Assembly: GCA_037013495.1 (NCBI GenBank)
Contig: JAZDXN010000022.1
Coordinates: forward strand, 124,001-188,000
Direction: 5' to 3'
From: Hippophae tibetana
Taxonomy: Eukaryota > Streptophyta > Magnoliopsida > Rosales > Elaeagnaceae
DNA: 64,000 nt
The position numbers and the translations under genes are program-made. Below the pieces are notes generated by a model that saw only the letters and a program-made list of their open reading frames with translations, searched no databases and was not told the DNA's origin. Positions within the stretch are counted from its first letter, which is position 1, and every line of letters starts with the position of its first letter. This document shows, piece by piece, positions 25,009 to 38,758 of this stretch.

Positions 25009-26059
25009 CCGTTAATTAGTAAATAATTATTTTTTTAATCTAATATATATATTTATAGTTTTTACTTATGTGATATTTTTATTTTATTTCCTATAAAGGA
25101 AAGTTTTTATGTGTTTAACATTTTTAATAACATTTAGTATAAACTAGTACGTATTAGTTTTTTTATTTGAGATTATTATATCATATTTCATTTTTATCAA
25201 ACAAAATAAGACATTTTGTTAGTTAAATTACACTAAACTAATTTATTTTGTCCCGAATTAGTTGGGAAAAATAATGATTTTGTGTTATATTAACTTATAT
25301 ATATATAAGTATTTTGTAGTGAGATAATTTATGAAATTTTATAATCCTTATTTATATTTTTAGAATTATTAGACTTAAAACTAATTATAAAGTCAATAAA
25401 TCTAATAAATAGGTTTAAATTTTGTTTTGCATAATTTAATTGTATATTGTACCATCATGTCTACAATCTATTTCTATTTAAATTTTGATTTTTTAATTTC
25501 ATCTAATATTAAGATACATGTTGTATGTATGATATTTCACCCTCAATTGGTAAATAATTATTTCATTTAATCTAATATATATATTTATAGATTTTACTTA
25601 TGTTTTAATTATTTTAATTATTTCATACAGGAAAAACTTTAGGTTTTATTTATTTGTTTTTATTATTTTAATAATATTTAGTAAAAACTAGTACGCGTTA
25701 ATTAATTTATAAGAGATTATTATATGATATTTCATTTTTATAAAACAAAATTAGACATTTGGTTAGTTAAATTATATTAAATTAATTTATTTTGTCTCAA
25801 ATTAGTTGGTCAAAATAATGATTTTAAAAGAAGATAACTTATGAAATTTTGTAATTCTAATTTATGTTTGGAAAATTATTAGATGTTGTCCTAATTATAT
25901 ACTAATACATGAAATATTTTTTCTATAATAAAAACTAAATATGCATAAATAATCATACAGTGTTGCTTGATATAGGTTTAAAAATTATTTTCATAATTTA
26001 AATAATTTAATTGCATATTTCACCATCATCTAATATTAAGATTTGTGAATGATATTTAA
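25009..26059 (+). repeat. Unit 25, class O
   Basis: 1051 bp. A close copy of unit 1 (ggtcaaaat, atactaatacatgaaat, tttctataat) at offset 24,998, with the 9-bp ttttaatta step present twice in B where unit 1 has it once. Confidence 0.88.
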
Positions 26060-27116
26060 CCGTTAATTAGTAAATAATTATTTTATTTAATCTTATATAT
26101 ATATTTATAGTTTTTACTTGTGTGATTTTATTAAATTATTTCGTATAAAGGAAATATTTTTATGTGTTTAGCATTTTTAATAACATTTAGTATAAACTAG
26201 TACCTATTAGTTTATTTATTTGAGATTATTATATCATAATTCATTTTTATCAAAGAAAATAAGACATTTTGTTAGTTAAATTACACTAAACTAATTTATT
26301 TTGTCCCGAATTATTTGGGAAAAATAATGATTTTGTGTTATATTAACTTATATATATATAAGTATTTTGTAGTGAGATAATTTATGAAATTTTATAATCC
26401 TTATTTATATTTGTAGAATTATTAGACTTAATACTAATTACAAAGTCAATAAATCTAATAAATAGGTTTAAAATTTGTTTTGCATAATTTAATTTTATAT
26501 ATTGTACCATCATGTGTACAATCTACTTCTATTTAAATTTTTATTTTTTTAATTTCATCTAATATTAAGATACATGTGCTATGTATGATATTTCACCCTC
26601 AACTGGTAAATAATTATTTAATTTAATCTAATATATATATTTATTGATTTTATTTATGTTTGAATTTTTTTTTCATTATTTCATACAGGAAAAACTTTAG
26701 GTTTTATTTATTTATTTTTAACATTTTTAACAATATTTAGTATAAATTAGTACGCGTTAATTAATTTATAAGAGATTATTATATGATATTTCATTTTTAT
26801 AAAACAAAATTAGATATTTGGTTAGTTAAATTATATTAAATGAATTTATTTTGTTTCAATTTAGTTGGTAAAAATAATGATTTTAAAAGAAGATAACTTA
26901 TGAAATTTTGTAATTAATTTATGTTTGGAAAATTATTAGATGTTGTCCTAATTATAAACTAATACGTGAAATATTTTTTCGATAATAAACACTAAATATG
27001 CATAAATAATCATACAGTGTTCCTTGATATAGGTTTAAAAATTATTTTCATAATTTAAATAATTTAATTGCATGTTGCACCATCATATAATATTAAGATT
27101 TGTGAATAATATTTAA
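26060..27116 (+). repeat. Unit 26, class O
   Basis: 1057 bp. A close copy of unit 2, including tagtacctattag, the tcataattcattt change, caaagaaaataag, catgtgctatgtatg and cagtgttccttg. Confidence 0.9.
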
Positions 27117-28173
27117 CCGTTAATTAGTAAATAATTATTTTATTTAATCTTATATATATATATTTATAGTTTTTACTTGTGTGATTTTATTAAATTATTT
27201 CGTATAAAGAAAATATTTTTATGTGTTTAGCATTTTTAATAACATTTAGTATAAACTAGTACCTATTAGTTTATTTATTTGAGATTATTATATCATATTT
27301 CATTTTTATCAAACAAAATAAGACATTTTGTTAGTTAAATTACACTAAACTAATTTATTTTGTCCCGAATTAGTTGGGAAAAATAATGATTTTGTGTTAT
27401 ATTAACTTATATATATATAAGTATTTTGTAGTGAGATAATTTATGAAATTTTATAATCCTTATTTATATTTGTAGAATTATTAGACTTAAAACTAATTAT
27501 AAAGTCAATAAATCTAATAAATAGGTTTAAAATTTGTTTTGCATAATTTAATTTTATATATTGTACCATCATGTCTACAATCTACTTCTATTTAAGTTTT
27601 GATTTTTTAATTTCATCTAATATTAAGATACATGTGGTATGTATGATATTTTACCCTCAATAGGTAAATAATTATTTCATTTAGTCTAATATATATATTT
27701 ATAGCTTTTACTTATGTTTTAATTATTTTAATTATTTCATACAGGAAAAACTTTAGATTTTATTTATTTGTTTTTGTTATTTTAATAATATTTAGTACAA
27801 ACTAGTACGCGTTAATTAATTTATAAGAGATTATTATATGATATTTCATTTTTAGAAAACAAAATTAGACATTTGGTTATTTAAATTATATTAAATTAAT
27901 TTATTTTGTCTCAAATTAGTTGCTAAAAATAACGATTTTAAAAGAAGATAACTTATGAAATTTTGTAATTCTAATTTATGTTTGGAAAATTATTAGATGT
28001 TGTCATAATTATAAACTAATACGTGAAATAGTTTTTCGATAATAAAAACTAAATATGCATAAATAATCATATAGTGTTGCTTGATATAGGTTTAAAAATT
28101 ATTTCCATAATTTAAATAATTTAATTTCATATTTCAACATCATTTAATATTAAGATTTGTGAATGATATTTAA
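27117..28173 (+). repeat. Unit 27, class O (O3 subtype)
   Basis: 1057 bp. A close copy of unit 3, with caataggtaaataat, catttagtctaat, ttgctaaaaataacg and tttagaaaacaaaatt, at offset 25,008. Confidence 0.9.
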
Positions 28174-28204
28174 CCGTTAATTAGTAAATAATTATTTTAT
28201 TTAA

Positions 28205-28235
<31 letters not shown>

Positions 28236-29247
28236 GTTTTTACTTGTGTCATTTTATTAAATTATTTTGTATAAAGGAAATGTTTTATGTGTTTAGCATT
28301 TTTAATAACATTTAGTATAAACTAGTACGTATTAGTTTATTTATTTGAGATTATTATATCATATTTCATTTTTTTCAAACAAAATAAGAAATTTTGTTAG
28401 TTAAATTACACTAAACTAATTTATTTTAACCCGAATTAGTTGGGAAAACTAAGGATTTTGTGTTATATTAACTTATATATATATAAGTATTTTGGAGTGA
28501 GATAATTTATGAAATTTTATAATCCTTATTTATATTTGTAGAATTATTAGACTTCATACTAATTATAAAGTCCATAAATCTAATAAATAGGATTAAATTT
28601 TGTTTTGCATAATTTAATTGTATATTGTACTATCACGTCTACGGTATAGGTAATCTCCTTCTATTTAAATTTTGATTTTTTAATTTCATCTAATATTAAG
28701 ATACATGTGGTATGTATGATATTTCACCCTCCATTGGTAAATAATTATTTCATTTAATCTAATATATATATTTATAGCTTTTACTTATGTTTTAATTATT
28801 TTAATTATTTCATATAGGAAAAACTTTAGGTTTTATTTATTTGTTTTTAACATTTTTAATAATATTTAGTACAAACTAGTACGCGTTAATTAATTTATAA
28901 GAGATTATTATATGATATTTAATTTTTATAAAACAAAATTAGACATTTGGTTAGTTAAATTATATTAAATTAATTTATTTTGTCTCAAATTAGTTGGTAA
29001 AAATAATGATTTTAAAAGACGATAACTTATGAAATTTTGTAATTCTAATTTATGTTTGGAAAATTATTAGATGTTGTCATAATTATAAACTAATACGTGA
29101 AATATTTTTTCGATAATAAAAACTAAATATGCATAAATAATCATATAGTGTTGCTTGATATAGGTTTAAAAATTATTTTCATAATTTAAATAATTTAATT
29201 GCATATTTCACCATCATCTAATATTAAGATTTGTGAATGATATTTAA
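28174..29247 (+). repeat. Unit 28, P/Q mosaic
   Basis: 1074 bp. It has a P start with a 27-bp AT run, the private marker ataagaaattttg shared only with units 33 and 34, then Q (gtccataaatc, caccctcca, catatagg). Confidence 0.88.
28209..28235. repeat. (AT)n run, unit 28, 27 bp
   Basis: Class-P dinucleotide run. Confidence 0.88.
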
Positions 29248-30298
29248 CCGTTAATTAGTAAATAATTATTTTATTTAATCTAATATATATATTTATAGTT
29301 TTTACTTGTGTCATTTTATTAAATTATTTCTTATAAAGGAATATTTTTATGTTTTTAGCATTTTTAATAACATTTAGTATAAACTAGTACATATTAGTTT
29401 ATTTATTTGAGATTATTATATCATATTTCATTTTTATCAAACAAAATAAGACATTTGTTTTGTTAAATTACACTAAACTAATTTAATTTGACCCGAATTA
29501 GTTAGGAAAACTAATGATTTTGTGTTATATTAACTTATATATATATATATTTTGTAGTGAGATGATTTATGAAATTTTATAATCCTTATTTATATTTGTA
29601 GAATTATTAAACTTAATACTAATTATAAATTCAATAAATCTAATAAATAGGTTTAAATTTTATTTTGCATAATTTAATTGTATATTGTACCATCATGTCT
29701 ACAATCTCTTTCTATTTAAATTTTGATTTTTTAATTTCATCTAATATTAAGATACATGTCGTATGTATGATATTTTACCCTAAACTGGTAAATAATTATT
29801 TCATTTAATCTAATATATATATTTATTGATTTTACTTATGTTTGAATATTTTTTAATTATTTCATAAAGCAAAAACTTTAGGTTTTATTTATTTATTTTT
29901 GACATTTTTAACAATATTTAGTATAAACTAGTACGCGTTAATTAATTTATAAGAGATTATTATATGATATTTCATTTTTATAAAACAAAATTAGACATTT
30001 GGTTAGTTAAATTATATTAAATTAATTTATTTTGTCTCAAATTAGTTGGTAAAAATAATGATTTTAAAAGAAGATAACTTATGAAATTTTGATATTCTAA
30101 TTTATGTTTGGAAAATTATTAGATGTTGTCCTAATTATAAATAATATGTGAAATATGTTTTCGATAATAAAAGCTAAATATGCATAAATAATCATACAAT
30201 GTTGCTTGATAAAGGTTTAAAAATTATTTTCATAATTTAAATAATTTAATCGCTTATTGCACCATCATCTAATATTAAGATTTATGAATAATATTTAA
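29248..30298 (+). repeat. Unit 29, class R
   Basis: 1051 bp. R with gagatgatt and the linked changes ccctaaactgg and catacaatgttgc. Both recur in unit 32; unit 35 has catacaatgttgc with ccctaaactag. Confidence 0.9.
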
Positions 30299-31349
30299 CC
30301 GTTAATTAGTAAATAATTATTTTATTTAATCTAATATATATATTTATAGTTTTTACTTGTGTGATTTTTTTAATTTATTTCGTATAAAGGAAATGTTTTA
30401 TGTGTTTAGCATTTTTAATAACATTTAGTATAAACTAGTACGTATTAGTTTATTTATTTGAGATTATTATATCATATTTCATTTTTATCAAACAAAATAA
30501 GAAGATTTGTTAGTTAAATTACACTAAACTAATTTATTTTAACCCGAATTAGTTGGGAAAACTAAGGAATTTGTGTTATATTAACTTATATATATAAGTA
30601 TTTTGTAGTTAGATAATTTATGAAATTTTATAATCCTTATTTATATTTGTAGAATTATTAGACTTAATACTAATTATAAAGTCAATAAATCTAATAAATA
30701 GGTTTAAATTTTGTTTTGCATAATTTAATTGTATATTGTACCATCATGTCTACAATCTCCTTCTTTTTAAATTTTGATTTTTTAATTTCATCTAATATTA
30801 AGATACATGTGGTATGTATGATATTTCACCCACAATTGGTAAATACTTATTTCATTTAATCTAATATATATATTTATAGCTTTTACTTATGTTTTAATTA
30901 TTTTAATTATTTCATACAGGAAAAACTTTAGGTTTTATTTATTTGTTTTTAACATTTTTAATAATATTTAGTACAAACTAGTACGTGTTAATTAATTTAT
31001 AAGAGATTATTATATGATATTTCATTTTTATAAAACAAAATTAGACATTTGGTTAGTTAAATTATTTTAAATTAATTTATTTTGTCTCAATTTAGTTGGT
31101 AAAAATAATGATTTTAAAAGAAGATAACTTATGAAATTTTGTAATTCTAATTTATGTTTGGAAAATAATTAGATGTTGTCCTAATTATAAACTAATATGT
31201 GAAATATTTTTTCGATAATAAAAACTAAATATGCATAAATAATCATACAGTGTTGCTTGATAAAGGTTTAAAAATTATTTTCATAATTTAAATAATTTAA
31301 TCGCTTATTGCACCATCATCTAATATTAAGATTTATGAATAATATTTAA
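30299..31349 (+). repeat. Unit 30, class S with R-type end
   Basis: 1051 bp. S in A (agaagatttg, tatatataag, cacccacaatt). B has tacgtgtt, tctcaatttag and gaaaataattag, then an R tail (cagtgttgcttgataaagg, aatcgcttattgc). Because of that R tail the next unit again starts as S. Copies are units 36 and 41. Confidence 0.85.
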
Positions 31350-32411
31350 CCGTTAATTAGTAAATAATTATTTTATTTAATCTAATATATATATTTATAG
31401 TTTTTACTTGTGTGATTTTTTTAATTTATTTCGTATAAAGGAAATGTTTTATGTGTTTAGCATTTTTAATAACATTTAGTATAAACTAGTACGTATTAGT
31501 TTATTTATTTGAGATTATTATATCATATTTCATTTTTATCAAACAAAATAAGACATTTTGTTAGTTAAATTACACTAAACTAATTTATTTTAACCCGAAT
31601 TAGTTGGGAAAACTAAGGATTTTCTGTTATATTAACTTATATATATATAAGTATTTTGGAGTGAGATAATTTATGAAATTTTATAATCCTTATTTATATT
31701 TGTAGAATTATTAGACTTCATACTAATTATAAAGTCCATAAATCTAATAAATAGGATTAAATTTTGTTTTGCATAATTTAATTGTATATTGTACTATCAC
31801 GTCTACGGTATAGGTAATCTCCTTCTATTTAAATTTTGATTTTTTAATTTCATCTAATATTAAGATACATGTGGTATGTATGATATTTCACCCTCCATTG
31901 GTAAATAATTATTTCATTTAATCTAATATATATATTTATAGCTTTTACTTATGTTTTAATTATTTTAATTATTTCATATAGGAAAAACTTTAGGTTTTAT
32001 TTATTTGTTTTTAACATTTTTAATAATATTTAGTACAAACTAGTACGCGTTAATTAATTTATAAGAGATTATTATATGATATTTAATTTTTATAAAACAA
32101 AATTAGACATTTGGTTAGTTAAATTATATTAAATTAATTTATTTTGTCTCAAATTAGTTGGTAAAAATAATGATTTTAAAAGACGATAACTTATGAAATT
32201 TTGTAATTCTAATTTATGTTTGGAAAATTATTAGATGTTGTCATAATTATAAACTAATACGTGAAATATTTTTTCGATAATAAAAACTAAATATGCATAA
32301 ATAATCATATAGTGTTGCTTGATATAGGTTTAAAAATTATTTTCATAATTTAAATAATTTAATTGCATATTTCACCATCATCTAATATTAAGATTTGTGA
32401 ATGATATTTAA
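31350..32411 (+). repeat. Unit 31, S/Q mosaic
   Basis: 1062 bp. S start (gtgatttttttaattt), then agacattttg in place of agaagatttg, the private ggattttctgtta shared with units 37 and 42, then Q through to the end. Confidence 0.85.
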
Positions 32412-33462
32412 CCGTTAATTAGTAAATAATTATTTTATTTAATCTAATATATATATTTATAGTTTTTACTTGTGTCATTTTATTAAATTATTTCTTATAA
32501 AGGAATATTTTTATGTTTTTAGCATTTTTAATAACATTTAGTATAAACTAGTACATATTAGTTTATTTATTTGAGATTATTATATCATATTTCATTTTTA
32601 TCAAACAAAATAAGACATTTGTTTTGTTAAATTACACTAAACTAATTTAATTTGACCCGAATTAGTTAGGAAAACTAATGATTTTGTGTTATATTAACTT
32701 ATATATATATATATTTTGTAGTGAGATGATTTATGAAATTTTATAATCCTTATTTATATTTGTAGAATTATTAAACTTAATACTAATTATAAATTCAATA
32801 AATCTAATAAATAGGTTTAAATTTTATTTTGCATAATTTAATTGTATATTGTACCATCATGTCTACAATCTCTTTCTATTTAAATTTTGATTTTTTAATT
32901 TCATCTAATATTAAGATACATGTCGTATGTATGATATTTTACCCTAAACTGGTAAATAATTATTTCATTTAATCTAATATATATATTTATTGATTTTACT
33001 TATGTTTGAATATTTTTTAATTATTTCATAAAGCAAAAACTTTAGGTTTTATTTATTTATTTTTGACATTTTTAACAATATTTAGTATAAACTAGTACGC
33101 GTTAATTAATTTATAAGAGATTATTATATGATATTTCATTTTTATAAAACAAAATTAGACATTTGGTTAGTTAAATTATATTAAATTAATTTATTTTGTC
33201 TCAAATTAGTTGGTAAAAATAATGATTTTAAAAGAAGATAACTTATGAAATTTTGATATTCTAATTTATGTTTGGAAAATTATTAGATGTTGTCCTAATT
33301 ATAAATAATATGTGAAATATGTTTTCGATAATAAAAGCTAAATATGCATAAATAATCATACAATGTTGCTTGATAAAGGTTTAAAAATTATTTTCATAAT
33401 TTAAATAATTTAATCGCTTATTGCACCATCATCTAATATTAAGATTTATGAATAATATTTAA
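32412..33462 (+). repeat. Unit 32, class R
   Basis: 1051 bp. It matches unit 29 (ccctaaactgg, catacaatgttgc, gagatgatt), offset 3164 bp. Confidence 0.9.
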
Positions 33463-34516
33463 CCGTTAATTAGTAAATAATTATTTTATTTAATCTAATA
33501 TATATATTTATAGTTTTTACTTGTGTGATTTTTTTAATTTATTTCGTATAAAGGAAATGTTTTATGTGTTTAGCATTTTTAATAACATTTAGTATAAACT
33601 AGTACGTATTAGTTTATTTATTTGAGATTATTATATCATATTTCATTTTTTTCAAACAAAATAAGAAATTTTGTTAGTTAAATTACACTAAACTAATTTA
33701 TTTTAACCCGAATTAGTTGGGAAAACTAAGGATTTTGTGTTATATTAACTTATATATATATAAGTATTTTGGAGTGAGATAATTTATGAAATTTTATAAT
33801 CCTTATTTATATTTGTAGAATTATTAGACTTAAAACTAATTATAAAGTCAATAAATCTAATAAATAGGTTTAAAATTTGTTTTGCATAATTTAATTTTAT
33901 ATATTGTACCATCATGTCTACAATCTACTTCTATTTAAGTTTTGATTTTTTAATTTCATCTAATATTAAGATACATGTGGTATGTATGATATTTTACCCT
34001 CAATAGGTAAATAATTATTTCATTTAGTCTAATATATATATTTATAGCTTTTACTTATGTTTTAATTATTTTAATTATTTCATACAGGAAAAACTTTAGA
34101 TTTTATTTATTTGTTTTTGTTATTTTAATAATATTTAGTACAAACTAGTACGCGTTAATTAATTTATAAGAGATTATTATATGATATTTCATTTTTAGAA
34201 AACAAAATTAGACATTTGGTTATTTAAATTATATTAAATTAATTTATTTTGTCTCAAATTAGTTGCTAAAAATAACGATTTTAAAAGAAGATAACTTATG
34301 AAATTTTGTAATTCTAATTTATGTTTGGAAAATTATTAGATGTTGTCATAATTATAAACTAATACGTGAAATAGTTTTTCGATAATAAAAACTAAATATG
34401 CATAAATAATCATATAGTGTTGCTTGATATAGGTTTAAAAATTATTTCCATAATTTAAATAATTTAATTTCATATTTCAACATCATTTAATATTAAGATT
34501 TGTGAATGATATTTAA
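33463..34516 (+). repeat. Unit 33, S/P/O3 mosaic
   Basis: 1054 bp. It has an S start, a change to P by ttttttcaaac near 33,650 (with ataagaaattttg and ttttggagtgag), then O3 from gacttaaaac near 33,828 to the end (caataggtaaat, catttagtctaat, ttgctaaaaataacg). Three classes meet in one unit. Confidence 0.87.
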
Positions 34517-34547
34517 CCGTTAATTAGTAAATAATTATTTTATTTAA

Positions 34548-34583
<36 letters not shown>

Positions 34584-35592
34584 TTTACTTGTGTCATTTT
34601 ATTAAATTATTTTGTATAAAGGAAATGTTTTATGTGTTTAGCATTTTTAATAACATTTAGTATAAACTAGTACGTATTAGTTTATTTATTTGAGATTATT
34701 ATATCATATTTCATTTTTTTCAAACAAAATAAGAAATTTTGTTAGTTAAATTACACTAAACTAATTTATTTTAACCCGAATTAGTTGGGAAAACTAAGGA
34801 TTTTGTGTTATATTAACTTATATATATATAAGTATTTTGGAGTGAGATAATTTATGAAATTTTATAATCCTTATTTATATTTGTAGAATTATTAGACTTC
34901 ATACTAATTATAAAGTCCATAAATCTAATAAATAGGATTAAATTTTGTTTTGCATAATTTAATTGTATATTGTACTATCACGTCTACGGTATAGGTAATC
35001 TCCTTCTATTTAAATTTTGATTTTTTAATTTCATCTAATATTAAGATACATGTGGTATGTATGATATTTCACCCTCCATTGGTAAATAATTATTTCATTT
35101 AATCTAATATATATATTTATAGCTTTTACTTATGTTTTAATTATTTTAATTATTTCATATAGGAAAAACTTTAGGTTTTATTTATTTGTTTTTAACATTT
35201 TTAATAATATTTAGTACAAACTAGTACGCGTTAATTAATTTATAAGAGATTATTATATGATATTTAATTTTTATAAAACAAAATTAGACATTTGGTTAGT
35301 TAAATTATATTAAATTAATTTATTTTGTCTCAAATTAGTTGGTAAAAATAATGATTTTAAAAGACGATAACTTATGAAATTTTGTAATTCTAATTTATGT
35401 TTGGAAAATTATTAGATGTTGTCATAATTATAAACTAATACGTGAAATATTTTTTCGATAATAAAAACTAAATATGCATAAATAATCATATAGTGTTGCT
35501 TGATATAGGTTTAAAAATTATTTTCATAATTTAAATAATTTAATTGCATATTTCACCATCATCTAATATTAAGATTTGTGAATGATATTTAA
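34517..35592 (+). repeat. Unit 34, P/Q mosaic
   Basis: 1076 bp. It starts with a 29-bp AT run and is otherwise the same combination as unit 28, including ataagaaattttg. Confidence 0.88.
34552..34580. repeat. (AT)n run, unit 34, 29 bp
   Basis: Joint longest run, in a unit otherwise like unit 28. Confidence 0.88.
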
Positions 35593-36643
35593 CCGTTAAT
35601 TAGTAAATAATTATTTTATTTAATCTAATATATATATTTATAGTTTTTACTTGTGTCATTTTATTAAATTATTTCTTATAAAGGAATATTTTTATGTTTT
35701 TAGCATTTTTAATAACATTTAGTATAAACTAGTACATATTAGTTTATTTATTTGAGATTATTATATCATATTTCATTTTTATCAAACAAAATAAGACATT
35801 TGTTTTGTTAAATTACACTAAACTAATTTAATTTGACCCGAATTAGTTAGGAAAACTAATGATTTTGTGTTATATTAACTTATATATATATATATTTTGT
35901 AGTGAGATGATTTATGAAATTTTATAATCCTTATTTATATTTGTAGAATTATTAAACTTAATACTAATTATAAATTCAATAAATCTAATAAATAGGTTTA
36001 AATTTTATTTTGCATAATTTAATTGTATATTGTACCATCATGTCTACAATCTCTTTCTATTTAAATTTTGATTTTTTAATTTCATCTAATATTAAGATAC
36101 ATGTCGTATGTATGATATTTTACCCTAAACTAGTAAATAATTATTTCATTTAATCTAATATATATATTTATTGATTTTACTTATGTTTGAATATTTTTTA
36201 ATTATTTCATAAAGCAAAAACTTTAGGTTTTATTTATTTATTTTTGACATTTTTAACAATATTTAGTATAAACTAGTACGCGTTAATTAATTTATAAGAG
36301 ATTATTATATGATATTTCATTTTTATAAAACAAAATTAGACATTTGGTTAGTTAAATTATATTAAATTAATTTATTTTGTCTCAAATTAGTTGGTAAAAA
36401 TAATGATTTTAAAAGAAGATAACTTATGAAATTTTGATATTCTAATTTATGTTTGGAAAATTATTAGATGTTGTCCTAATTATAAATAATATGTGAAATA
36501 TGTTTTCGATAATAAAAGCTAAATATGCATAAATAATCATACAATGTTGCTTGATAAAGGTTTAAAAATTATTTTCATAATTTAAATAATTTAATCGCTT
36601 ATTGCACCATCATCTAATATTAAGATTTATGAATAATATTTAA
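35593..36643 (+). repeat. Unit 35, class R
   Basis: 1051 bp. R with ccctaaactagtaaat, one step further from ccctaaactgg of units 29 and 32, and catacaatgttgc. Confidence 0.9.
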
Positions 36644-37694
36644 CCGTTAATTAGTAAATAATTATTTTATTTAATCTAATATATATATTTATAGTTTTTA
36701 CTTGTGTGATTTTTTTAATTTATTTCGTATAAAGGAAATGTTTTATGTGTTTAGCATTTTTAATAACATTTAGTATAAACTAGTACGTATTAGTTTATTT
36801 ATTTGAGATTATTATATCATATTTCATTTTTATCAAACAAAATAAGAAGATTTGTTAGTTAAATTACACTAAACTAATTTATTTTAACCCGAATTAGTTG
36901 GGAAAACTAAGGAATTTGTGTTATATTAACTTATATATATAAGTATTTTGTAGTTAGATAATTTATGAAATTTTATAATCCTTATTTATATTTGTAGAAT
37001 TATTAGACTTAATACTAATTATAAAGTCAATAAATCTAATAAATAGGTTTAAATTTTGTTTTGCATAATTTAATTGTATATTGTACCATCATGTCTACAA
37101 TCTCCTTCTTTTTAAATTTTGATTTTTTAATTTCATCTAATATTAAGATACATGTGGTATGTATGATATTTCACCCACAATTGGTAAATACTTATTTCAT
37201 TTAATCTAATATATATATTTATAGCTTTTACTTATGTTTTAATTATTTTAATTATTTCATACAGGAAAAACTTTAGGTTTTATTTATTTGTTTTTAACAT
37301 TTTTAATAATATTTAGTACAAACTAGTACGTGTTAATTAATTTATAAGAGATTATTATATGATATTTCATTTTTATAAAACAAAATTAGACATTTGGTTA
37401 GTTAAATTATTTTAAATTAATTTATTTTGTCTCAATTTAGTTGGTAAAAATAATGATTTTAAAAGAAGATAACTTATGAAATTTTGTAATTCTAATTTAT
37501 GTTTGGAAAATAATTAGATGTTGTCCTAATTATAAACTAATATGTGAAATATTTTTTCGATAATAAAAACTAAATATGCATAAATAATCATACAGTGTTG
37601 CTTGATAAAGGTTTAAAAATTATTTTCATAATTTAAATAATTTAATCGCTTATTGCACCATCATCTAATATTAAGATTTATGAATAATATTTAA
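36644..37694 (+). repeat. Unit 36, class S with R-type end
   Basis: 1051 bp. It has the same build as unit 30: S in A, tctcaatttag and gaaaataattag in B, and an R tail. Confidence 0.87.
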
Positions 37695-38758
37695 CCGTTA
37701 ATTAGTAAATAATTATTTTATTTAATCTAATATATATATTTATAGTTTTTACTTGTGTGATTTTTTTAATTTATTTCGTATAAAGGAAATGTTTTATGTG
37801 TTTAGCATTTTTAATAACATTTAGTATAAACTAGTACGTATTAGTTTATTTATTTGAGATTATTATATCATATTTCATTTTTATCAAACAAAATAAGACA
37901 TTTTGTTAGTTAAATTACACTAAACTAATTTATTTTAACCCGAATTAGTTGGGAAAACTAAGGATTTTCTGTTATATTAACTTATATATATATAAGTATT
38001 TTGTAGTGAGATAATTTATGAAATTTTATAATCCTTATTTATATTTGTAGAATTATTAGACTTCATACTAATTTTAAAGTCAATAAATCTAATAAATAGG
38101 ATTAAATTTTGTTTCGCATAATTTAATTGTATATTGTACCATCACGTCTACGGTATAGGTAATCTCCTTCTATTTAAATTTTGATTTTTTTAATTTCATC
38201 TAATATGAAGATACATGTGATATGTATGATATTTCACCCTCAATTGGTAAATAATAATTTCATTTAATATAATATATATATTTATAGCTTTTACTTATGT
38301 TTTAATTATTTTAATTATTTCATATAGGAAAAACTTTAGGTTTTATTTATTTGTTTTTAACATTTTTAATAATATTTAGTACAAACTAGTACACGTTAAT
38401 TAATTTATAAGATATTATTATATGATATTTAATTTTTATAAAACAAAATTAGAAATTTGGTTAGTTAAATTATATTAAATTAATTTATTTTGTCTCAAAT
38501 TAGTTGGTAAAAATAATGATTTTAAAAGACGATAACTTATGAAATTTTTGTAATTCTAATTTATGTTTGGAAAATTATTAGATGTTGTCATAATTATAAA
38601 CTAATACCTGAAATAATTTTTCGATAATAAAAACGAAATATGCATAAATAATCATATAGTGTTGCTTGATATAGGTTTAAAAATTATTTTCATAATTTAA
38701 ATAATTTAATTGCATATTTCACCATCATCTAATATTAAGATTTGTGAATGATATTTAA
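37695..38758 (+). repeat. Unit 37, S/P mosaic
   Basis: 1064 bp. S start, ggattttctgtta, ttttgtagtgag, then P (cttcatactaattttaaag, tttcgcataat, aatatgaag, tacacgtt). Private changes are ataataatttcattt, gaaatttttgtaattc, agaaatttgg and acctgaaataattt. Unit 42 shares most of them. Confidence 0.87.

Larger units (their letters stand above)
25009..28173 (+). repeat. Distant copy of 11-3165
   Basis: Units 25-27 repeat units 1-3 in order. Offsets are 24,998, 25,007 and 25,008 bp; the change from 24,998 to 25,007 is the extra ttttaatta step in unit 25. Many private changes are shared, such as cagtgttccttg, catgtgctatg, caataggtaaat and ttgctaaaaataacg. The copy therefore arose as a block and not by separate events. 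Confidence 0.9.
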
